A stretch of 27,533 bases of DNA from Lentzea aerocolonigenes (GTDB lineage: Bacteria > Actinomycetota > Actinomycetes > Mycobacteriales > Pseudonocardiaceae): positions 1-27,533 of the forward strand of contig NZ_JYJG01000350.1 of the NCBI RefSeq assembly GCF_000955955.1, in the 5' to 3' direction. Below the pieces are notes generated by a model. It was not told the origin of the DNA and ran no database searches. It worked only from the letters and a program-made list of their open reading frames with translations. A program made the translations under genes and the position numbers. This document shows positions 22,003 through 27,533 of this stretch, piece by piece (within the stretch, counting starts at the first letter, position 1; every line of letters begins with the position of its first letter).

Positions 22003-23023
22003 CGACGGCCCGGTGGTCGCTGCCGGGCACGTCGAACACGTCCAGCGTGTCGACCGGGCAACGCGGGTCCACCAGCACGTGGTCGATGGTGACCGGTGGC
22101 GGCCAGAAGCCGCTGTTGCTCGGCCAGGTGTGGATCAGCCCCTTGCCGACCTGGTCCGCGGCGTCCACGTAGCCCTTGTTGAGCAGCCGCGTCATGCCGA
22201 CGTGGTCGAGCGTGGCGTTGAAGTCGCCCGCGAGCACCCTGATCGCGCCGGTGGAGTCCGGGCTGGGCAGGCCGGCGAGCTCCCGTTGCCACGCCTCCGG
22301 CCCCTCGGTCACGACCGGCGGCAACGGGTGCACCGAGACGACCTCGATGTCCTTGCCCGGCAGATCCACCAACGCCCCGGCCTGCTGCAACGTCCCTGGC
22401 GGCGTGAGTTCCTTGCGCGTGAGCGGGTACTTCGACGCGATGCCGCTGCCGGACCCGCCCGGTTCAGCGAGGAAGACCCGGCTGGGCAGCACCTGGTCGA
22501 GCCCGGCCCGTTCGAGATCGCGGACCATCTCCGGCGACAGCTCCTGCATGGTCAGGATGTCGACGTTGCGAGCCTTGACCTCACGCACGATCGCCTCGGC
22601 GTCCGCCATGCCGACGAGCAGGTTCGCGGTCATCACCCGGACCTGCTGCCCCACCCCGTTCGGCCGCGAGTCCGGAAATGCCCGCGGCGCCACGTTCGCC
22701 ACCAGCACAATCGCCACAAAGGTCATCGTCAGCCCGATGACCCACCTCTTGCGTGCGAGCGCGAACAGCCCGATCAGCAACCCCGCGACCGTGATGTACG
22801 GAATGAGCGAGGTCGCGGCGATCATGTACCGCGTGCCGTCGATGCCGAGCAGCCTGACCAGCGCCGCCGTGACGAACGCCATCGCGCACACGAACAGCAA
22901 GAACGTGGCGAAACCACTTCTGCGCGGCTTCACCTCGGTGGTGACCACGCCGTGCAGTGTCGCCGAGTGCTCGTCAGTCTCCGGTGTGGTCCCCACGAAA
23001 GAAGGACGGCTGGCCGCGGCCAT
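21974..23023 (-). CDS. membrane-anchored endonuclease/exonuclease/phosphatase-family protein
   Basis: This 349-residue protein has three N-terminal membrane helices (about 39-57, 67-90, 95-112) and then an EEP domain of about 220 residues. Metal-site and catalytic signatures are N134 (TANL), E161 (QEL), H232 (VHPL), D267/N269 (GDFN), D314/H315 and D336/H337 (GSDHR). With this topology the catalytic domain probably lies outside the membrane, and the substrate could be a nucleic acid, nucleotide or phospholipid. The ATG at 23023 has GGGAGG six bases upstream. It is divergent from the DUF6928-like gene with 45 bases between starts. Confidence 0.88.
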   Translation of the reverse strand: MAAASRPSFVGTTPETDEHSATLHGVVTTEVKPRRSGFATFLLFVCAMAFVTAALVRLLGIDGTRYMIAATSLIPYITVAGLLIGLFALARKRWVIGLTMTFVAIVLVANVAPRAFPDSRPNGVGQQVRVMTANLLVGMADAEAIVREVKARNVDILTMQELSPEMVRDLERAGLDQVLPSRVFLAEPGGSGSGIASKYPLTRKELTPPGTLQQAGALVDLPGKDIEVVSVHPLPPVVTEGPEAWQRELAGLPSPDSTGAIRVLAGDFNATLDHVGMTRLLNKGYVDAADQVGKGLIHTWPSNSGFWPPPVTIDHVLVDPRCPVDTLDVFDVPGSDHRAVVTQFVVPRF

Positions 23024-23068
23024 CCGTTGCCTCCCGGAATTGTCAGACCCCTCCGCCATCCTGATGTC

Positions 23069-23701
23069 ATGGGTGCCAAAGACTGGATGCTGATGTACGC
23101 GTCCGACGACGTCGGCAAGGTCCTGCGCGCGGCGCCGGAGATCGACCGCGAGGCCACTGCCGCCCTGGTCGCGCGGCTCTACCCGGCGCACGAGATCCGC
23201 CCGATCGCCGACGGGTCGCTGGACTACGCCAACCCGCCGGAGGGCGAGGTCTACGCCGCCGTCCTCCCCGGCCTCTCGATCGTCTGCACCTGGGACGCCG
23301 CCGGCGACGCCCCGACCGAACTGGATCCGCGCTTCGTCCGCGAAGCCGCCGGCCGCACCCTGTACCTGCACGCCATGCACAGCGTCGTCGACTTCTTCGC
23401 CTACGCGATCTGGACGCCCGACGGCTCCGTCCGCCGCGCGTTCAGCCTCTCCCCCGACAGCGGCGTGATCGAGGACGTCGGCACACCGCTGCCGTTCGAG
23501 GAGAAGTACCTGGCGGGCGATCGTGAGTTCCTCGAATCGCTCGACGAGGACGACGAGTACCCGTTCCGCTTCCACCCGCTCGACCTCGCCGAGGCTGCGC
23601 TGCGGGCGTTGTTCGGCTTCAACTACGAGGGGCTCTACCAGGACGACGACCCGGACCTCGCGGCCACCGTGCTGGCGGGCTACGCCGTCACGCCGCGCTG
23701 A
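23069..23701 (+). CDS. DUF6928-like protein of unknown function
   Basis: This 210-residue soluble protein begins MGAKDWMLMYA, which I recall as the hallmark of the actinobacterial DUF6928 family. It is acidic, with a C-terminal segment FRFHPLDLAEAALRALFGFNYEG. No catalytic motif, signal or membrane helix is visible. The ATG at 23069 is the natural family start. The longer frame through the antisense gene is rejected. No ribosome-binding site is clear. It converges on the following minus-strand gene with one base between stop codons. Function unknown. Confidence 0.8.
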   Translation: MGAKDWMLMYASDDVGKVLRAAPEIDREATAALVARLYPAHEIRPIADGSLDYANPPEGEVYAAVLPGLSIVCTWDAAGDAPTELDPRFVREAAGRTLYLHAMHSVVDFFAYAIWTPDGSVRRAFSLSPDSGVIEDVGTPLPFEEKYLAGDREFLESLDEDDEYPFRFHPLDLAEAALRALFGFNYEGLYQDDDPDLAATVLAGYAVTPR

Positions 23702-23702
23702 C

Positions 23703-24560
23703 TCAGAGCGCTGCGGCAGGGTGCCTCGGCCGCGCGCCGGGCATCCTGTCGAGCAGCCCGCAGATCGTGTCGACCACGACCATCACCTGGTCCGGCTCGA
23801 TGTGGTCGATCATGACGAGGTAGACGAACCCCGCCTCGAAGGTCAGCCGCATCTTGCTCGCGAACACCGGCAGGTCGCCCTCCCTGTCGATCAGCCAGTG
23901 CAGCGCGTCGAAGTTGAGCTCCCTGCTCGCGGCCGCGGGGTCGGTGCTGCAGGCGAAGAACTCCCCGTCCATCGGAGGCGCCAGCGGCACCTGGTGCCAC
24001 CCGCCGTGATCGCTCTGTGCGGTCGACGGCGGTCTGGCCACCCATCCCTCCCGTTGTTCCTCGATCCGCTGGGGCGAGAGCGGGTTTCCCGTGGAGGTGT
24101 GCTTGTACGGACGAATGATTCGCATCGGCGCCATGCGTGCGGTGGCCACCTCGATGCGGTGTTCCTGAACCCATTTCACGCCATAACCGGAGGGGTTCGA
24201 CACGCGCACCGATGCCTCGGTCACCCGGACGTGCCAGTGGCCCCGCTGAACGTCCATCGCGAGGTCGAACTGCGGTTTCGACCGCCGGAGCAACGTCGCG
24301 AAAAGACCTTCGACGTGTTCGACGACGGGACCGCGAACTCCTGCCGACCAGGCGGTGGTCTCACCCCCTGGCCCGATCACCCGGCCGCCGATGCTGTTCG
24401 CCAGCGGAGTCAGCGCGGCGACCTGCTCCGCCCTGGTCCTCCGATGAGCGCGGAAGTGCAACCAGCGCCGCACCACGAGGAAGAGGACGGCGAGAGCGAC
24501 CCACACCAGGAAGAACGGCGTGAGGACGTACTCGTTCCAGATCTTCAGGAGGATGTCCAT
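23703..24560 (-). CDS. membrane-anchored hypothetical protein, last gene of the YbaB/WXG operon
   Basis: This 285-residue protein has a single membrane helix at about 14-31 followed by RRWLHFRAHRR, so the bulk is probably cytoplasmic. The soluble part (about 45-285) has a central basic and tryptophan-containing region and ends with Pro/Ala-rich residues. I do not recognise a domain. It begins two bases after the stop of the WXG-type gene, so the two are cotranscribed. A role in handling the upstream secreted protein (for instance chaperone, immunity or membrane partner) is possible but unsupported by motifs. Confidence 0.75.
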   Translation of the reverse strand: MDILLKIWNEYVLTPFFLVWVALAVLFLVVRRWLHFRAHRRTRAEQVAALTPLANSIGGRVIGPGGETTAWSAGVRGPVVEHVEGLFATLLRRSKPQFDLAMDVQRGHWHVRVTEASVRVSNPSGYGVKWVQEHRIEVATARMAPMRIIRPYKHTSTGNPLSPQRIEEQREGWVARPPSTAQSDHGGWHQVPLAPPMDGEFFACSTDPAAASRELNFDALHWLIDREGDLPVFASKMRLTFEAGFVYLVMIDHIEPDQVMVVVDTICGLLDRMPGARPRHPAAAL

Positions 24561-24562
24561 GA

Positions 24563-25690
24563 TCAGATGTCCAGAAACCCTTCGATGCGCTGCTTCGAGT
24601 GATCAGTTCCGGTTTCGCGGGACGCGGTGGCCTGCTCTCGCAGTGACTGGTTCCTGGCACCCTTTTCGTGGACGCCGTTGACCTGGGCGAGCGCCTCGTT
24701 GCCAACGGCGTCGAGCATCGACTTCCCGAAGCCCTGGTGCACCCGCTCACCGACGATGCCGTCGTGACTGTTCATCCTGGTGACCGGGTTGCTCTTGAAC
24801 ATTTCCCACTTGTTCTTGCCCACGAGCGCGTCGGTCGCCTGCTGACTGGTGACCTTCTTGTCCGCCATGGCCTTCTTGAAGCCGGTGCCGAGGCTCTTGG
24901 CCTTGCTCGCCAGCCTGCGCAGGAAGTCCATGATCCTGGTCAGCAGCTGACGCAGTTTCGCGACGATGCGCGACACCCGGCTCGCCGTGGAAGCGATCCG
25001 GACGCCGGTCGCGGCACCTGCCGCAGCCGTTGACGCGCCACAACTCGGCACCGCTGCGGCCAGCGCGGGAATCCAGATCATGATCAGCCAGGTGATCAGC
25101 TCGGACAGGATCGCCTTGATCACGTCCTCGATGACCTGCATGACCATCGACGACATCATCAGCAACTCGGCCAGCTCACCTGCCTGGCCCGCGACACCGT
25201 CGATGCCCTGAGCGAACTCGCCCAGCTTCGTGGCGGCAGCCTCCGACGCGCTGCCACCCCAGGTCGTGACCGTGCTCTGCAGGTCCTCGGTGAAGCGCGT
25301 GCTCAGGTCCGAGATGCCTTGGGCGATCGCGCCGAAGTTCTCGCCCGCCTGCTGCAGCGCCGGACCGTCGCCACTGACGAAATGAATCGCGTCCTCGAGC
25401 GGCTGCACGACGCTGATCAGGAAGTTCAGGCCCTGCCCGACCAACCAGCCGATCGGGTCCGTCACCATTCCCTGACCGAACTCGGTGACCGAGGTGACCA
25501 GCGCGCTGCCTTCCGAGGTCAGCCCGGCGACACCACCGGTGTCACCGGTCTTGCCCGCGGCTTCCTTCGCCTTGACGAAGTTGCCCCAGATCGGGGCGTT
25601 CTCCTCGGCTTTCTGCCCGAGCGTCTTCTCACCGACGGTGATCTTGACCTGCTGGTCGCCGGAGCCGGCCGTGTACTCCTCTTCAGCCAT
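24563..25690 (-). CDS. WXG100-superfamily-like 375-residue protein, candidate type VII secretion substrate
   Basis: The protein is helix-rich, with a WGG turn at 144-146 (TTWGGSASEAAATKL) flanked by long amphipathic helices, as in WXG100/PPE-type hairpins. A hydrophobic segment at about 197-213 is followed by an Ala-rich stretch and a basic helical region (240-280). The C-terminal 100 residues (NKWEMFKSNPVTRMNSHDG onward) look like a separate polar module with no recognised toxin motif. It begins seven bases after the EspC-like gene. Context and the WGG turn suggest export by an ESX-type system, but no ESX machinery lies in the window. Confidence 0.72.
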   Translation of the reverse strand: MAEEEYTAGSGDQQVKITVGEKTLGQKAEENAPIWGNFVKAKEAAGKTGDTGGVAGLTSEGSALVTSVTEFGQGMVTDPIGWLVGQGLNFLISVVQPLEDAIHFVSGDGPALQQAGENFGAIAQGISDLSTRFTEDLQSTVTTWGGSASEAAATKLGEFAQGIDGVAGQAGELAELLMMSSMVMQVIEDVIKAILSELITWLIMIWIPALAAAVPSCGASTAAAGAATGVRIASTASRVSRIVAKLRQLLTRIMDFLRRLASKAKSLGTGFKKAMADKKVTSQQATDALVGKNKWEMFKSNPVTRMNSHDGIVGERVHQGFGKSMLDAVGNEALAQVNGVHEKGARNQSLREQATASRETGTDHSKQRIEGFLDI

Positions 25691-25697
25691 GGCGCCC

Positions 25698-26012
25698 CTA
25701 CCCCCTCTCGACCTTGATGCCGTCGAGGATCTTCTTCAGGGCCTCTTCCTGGTCCGCGTAGCCCTTGGCGGTGTCGCGGAACTTCTCCACTCCGGAGTCG
25801 AGCCCTTCCGTCATTGCGGTGAGGGTGTCTTCGAGGTCTTTCAACAGCTCCGTGTACTGCTGCTTCACGAAGATGCCGACGACGCCCCACGACTTGTCGC
25901 CGACGTCCGACTTGTCCACGAGCCCGGAGACCTCACCGGCGAAGGCGCGATGGCCGTAGAGCTTGTCGGCGTACTCGCGCAGCTCCTCCGGGTCGACGCT
26001 GAACCCGCTCAT
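25698..26012 (-). CDS. EspC-like small type VII secretion-associated protein
   Basis: This 104-residue acidic helical protein has an N-terminus SVDPEELREYADKL that resembles EspC/DUF2580 proteins. A WG turn at 42-43 separates two helices (about 6-34 and 48-98). It has no signal peptide or membrane segment. Its ATG overlaps the YbaB-like stop by four bases. It is the likely small partner of the 375-residue protein encoded next. The family call is from pattern recognition and moderately sure. Confidence 0.75.
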   Translation of the reverse strand: MSGFSVDPEELREYADKLYGHRAFAGEVSGLVDKSDVGDKSWGVVGIFVKQQYTELLKDLEDTLTAMTEGLDSGVEKFRDTAKGYADQEEALKKILDGIKVERG

Positions 26013-26674
26013 CGGCCGCCGTCCTCGTCATCGAAGAGGTTCAGGAACTTCCCGTCCTGTTTGGACGGAGCGGCGGGCGGCTGGGGCGACCTGTCGTTCC
26101 ACGCGTTGCCGCGCATGATGTTCTGGTCGGCGAAGTCGTCGTGCGGCTCCGGTGCGGGCCTGCGCGGCGGTGCGGGCGGGCGCACCGGACCGACTTGGGG
26201 CACGGGCGGGGGCATCGGCGGGCGCTGCGGTGCCGGTGCCGGAGCGGGCGGCTGGGGTGCGGCGTCTTCCGTCCTGACGGCCCGGAGCTCCTCTTTGGAC
26301 ATTCCGAAGAGCTGCGACTGGGTTTCCAGGACCTGGTCGGAGAGCTTCATGTCGTCACCGATCGCGCCCTCGACGATGCCCGCTTGGCGGCGGGCGGCCT
26401 CGGCGACGGCCTGGCGCAGGGTCGACATCAGCTCGGCGGCCAGGGCGTGCGGCGGTCTGCGCATGGCGAGGTCGGTCAGCCGGATGTCCTTGATGCTGCC
26501 GGACGGGCCCGCGACGACTGTCACGGCACGGTCGGCCGAGGTGGCCACCGCTTCCAACTCGGTCAGCTGCTGCTGCATCTCGCCGACACCGGCGAACTGC
26601 TGGTCAACCCGCTGCATCTGAGACTGGAACCGCTCGAACTGAGCGACCAGCTGCTCGAACGCCGCCGACGGCAC
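26009..26674 (-). CDS. YbaB/EbfC-like protein with a Pro-rich tail
   Basis: This 221-residue protein has an N-terminal domain of about 105 residues with the YbaB layout: a long helix (FEQLVAQFERFQSQMQRVDQQF), beta strands (RAVTVVAGPSGSIKDIRL) and a C-terminal helix (LMSTLRQAVAEAARRQ). A Pro/Ala-rich low-complexity segment (about 140-175) and an acidic C-terminus follow. YbaB proteins bind DNA as dimers. Variants next to WXG genes in Pseudonocardiales may have another role. The GTG at 26674 is chosen because GGAGG lies five bases upstream. A longer frame from 26704 has no such site. It is the first gene of the operon. Confidence 0.82.
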   Translation of the reverse strand: MPSAAFEQLVAQFERFQSQMQRVDQQFAGVGEMQQQLTELEAVATSADRAVTVVAGPSGSIKDIRLTDLAMRRPPHALAAELMSTLRQAVAEAARRQAGIVEGAIGDDMKLSDQVLETQSQLFGMSKEELRAVRTEDAAPQPPAPAPAPQRPPMPPPVPQVGPVRPPAPPRRPAPEPHDDFADQNIMRGNAWNDRSPQPPAAPSKQDGKFLNLFDDEDGGR

Positions 26675-26864
26675 AAGAACCTCCTGATGGGCCAACGCCC
26701 GCACAAGATCATGTGGGCGGCCGTCATCGTGCCAGGAGCAGACGAAGGTTCGCGGCGAAACGGACTAATCGGCAGGATTCCTCGGCTCCACACCCCGAGC
26801 TCTCCGTGTGGACGACCCCGACCGAGCAACTCGCCGTGGGCACCGGCCGTTGAACAGGAGAGAC
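26675..26864. promoter_or_regulatory. intergenic region upstream of the YbaB/WXG operon
   Basis: This 190-base stretch must hold the promoter of the four-gene minus-strand operon. I see no convincing -35/-10 pair, operator or small gene in it. Confidence 0.3.
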
Positions 26865-26902
26865 GAGAACGGCCCCCAAGCCGAAGCCTGGGGGCCGTTC
26901 TC
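26865..26902 (-). terminator. terminator hairpin after clpC
   Basis: GAGAACGGCCCCCA (26865-26878) and TGGGGGCCGTTCTC (26889-26902) form a perfect 14-bp stem with a 10-base loop, 13 bases beyond the clpC stop. The following T content is low, so efficiency may rest on the very stable stem. Confidence 0.8.
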
Positions 26903-26915
26903 ACGTGCTGCTAGC

Positions 26916-27533
26916 TCACTCGGTCTCGGTGACCGGGGCGTCCTGCACCTCGCTGGCGGCCGGGGCTGCCAGGTCGACCGGCGGGGCGTCCGGCACGCGG
27001 TTCGGCTTGGCCTCGCCGCGGAAGACGAACTTCGCCTTGTCGTGGTCGTCGGACACGCCGTCCCAGCCCTCGACGTCGGTGATGATGATCTGGCCCGGCT
27101 GGATCTCGCCGAACAGGATCTTCTCCGACAGGGTGTCCTCGATCTCGCGCTGGATCGTCCTGCGCAGCGGGCGGGCGCCCAGCACCGGGTCGAAGCCGCG
27201 CTTGGCCAGCAGGGACTTGGCCCTGTCGGTCAGCTCGAGGGCCATGTCCTTGTTCTTCAACTGCGTCTCGACGCGGGCGATCATCAGGTCCACCATCTTG
27301 ATGATCTCGTCCTGAGTCAGCTGGTGGAAGACGATGATGTCGTCGATGCGGTTGAGGAACTCGGGGCGGAAGTGCTTCTTCAGCTCGTCGTTGACCTTGT
27401 TCTTCATGCGCTCGTAGTTGGACGCGGTGTCCTGACCCGAGGTGAAGCCGAGGCCGACTGCCTTGCTGATGTCGGACGTACCCAGGTTCGACGTGAAGAT
27501 GATGACGGTGTTCTTGAAGTCCACCGTCCGGCC
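26916..27533 (-). CDS. clpC: ATP-dependent Clp protease ATPase subunit ClpC (3' part)
   Basis: The gene runs off the right edge. The 205 visible residues are the end of the second AAA+ module and the C-terminus. Visible landmarks are VIIFTSNLG (sensor 1 region), HFRPEFLNRID (arginine-finger region), GARPLRRTIQREIED (sensor 2) and an acidic, Ala/Pro-rich tail ending in VTETE. ClpC unfolds substrates for ClpP and is usually essential in actinobacteria. The reading frame continues upstream without a stop to base 27533, so the GTG at 27524 is not the start. Confidence 0.95.
   Translation of the reverse strand, partial: GRTVDFKNTVIIFTSNLGTSDISKAVGLGFTSGQDTASNYERMKNKVNDELKKHFRPEFLNRIDDIIVFHQLTQDEIIKMVDLMIARVETQLKNKDMALELTDRAKSLLAKRGFDPVLGARPLRRTIQREIEDTLSEKILFGEIQPGQIIITDVEGWDGVSDDHDKAKFVFRGEAKPNRVPDAPPVDLAAPAASEVQDAPVTETE

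Noticed and set aside
21941..23068. Upstream extension of the DUF6928-like gene to 586 residues
   Set aside because: The extension is antisense to the EEP gene, and the family N-terminus begins at the ATG at 23069.

Overview
The window is high-GC actinobacterial DNA. Its best fit is a member of the Pseudonocardiales (Lentzea, Saccharothrix or Amycolatopsis type). The evidence is codon use, several apparently leaderless genes, LacI-controlled sugar ABC transport, small WXG/EspC-type proteins, and a right half that resembles the mycobacterial mutY - hydrolase - mhuD - clpC1 neighbourhood. I see no tRNA, rRNA, insertion sequence, prophage or CRISPR array.

Left part (1-9130, all minus strand). 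A GntR/HutC regulator, a 75-residue two-cluster ferredoxin, an SsuA-like lipoprotein, a permease, an ATPase and a large flavoprotein form one tightly packed operon (6482 down to 156) with 1-4 base overlaps between the last four genes. The flavoprotein resembles the adenylylsulfate reductase/fumarate reductase family and carries a C-terminal HEAT-repeat domain. This looks like uptake and redox processing of an organic, perhaps sulfur-containing, substrate that cannot be named from sequence. Next to it is a znuABC-type zinc/manganese importer operon (9043 down to 6574) with a possible Zur box and a terminator in front.

Sugar region (9142-15976). A multi-sugar ATPase (MsiK/UgpC type) has its own upstream region holding three phased ACGTAAGCGCTTACGT-type palindromes. 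Behind it lie malG, malF and malE, with a hairpin between malE and malF. A LacI-family regulator is divergent from malE across a 222-base region with CTTGCAA/TTGCGAG operators. A second LacI-family gene follows, preceded by a near-perfect DasR (dre) site and a likely leaderless promoter.

Core region (15980-23701). It holds a Pro-rich membrane protein, a small beta-carbonic anhydrase, MutY, a 2H phosphoesterase, an alpha/beta hydrolase, an M1-type metallopeptidase, a MhuD-type heme-degrading monooxygenase overlapping a sirtuin, a membrane-anchored endonuclease/exonuclease/phosphatase protein, and a DUF6928-like protein. Genes here are extremely compact, with overlapping 3' ends and a 15-base divergent gap.

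Right part (23703-27533, minus strand). A four-gene operon encodes a YbaB-like protein, an EspC-like small protein, a WXG-type 375-residue protein and a membrane-anchored hypothetical protein. This set suggests a type VII secretion substrate cassette. It is followed at the window edge by the 3' part of clpC, with a strong terminator hairpin.
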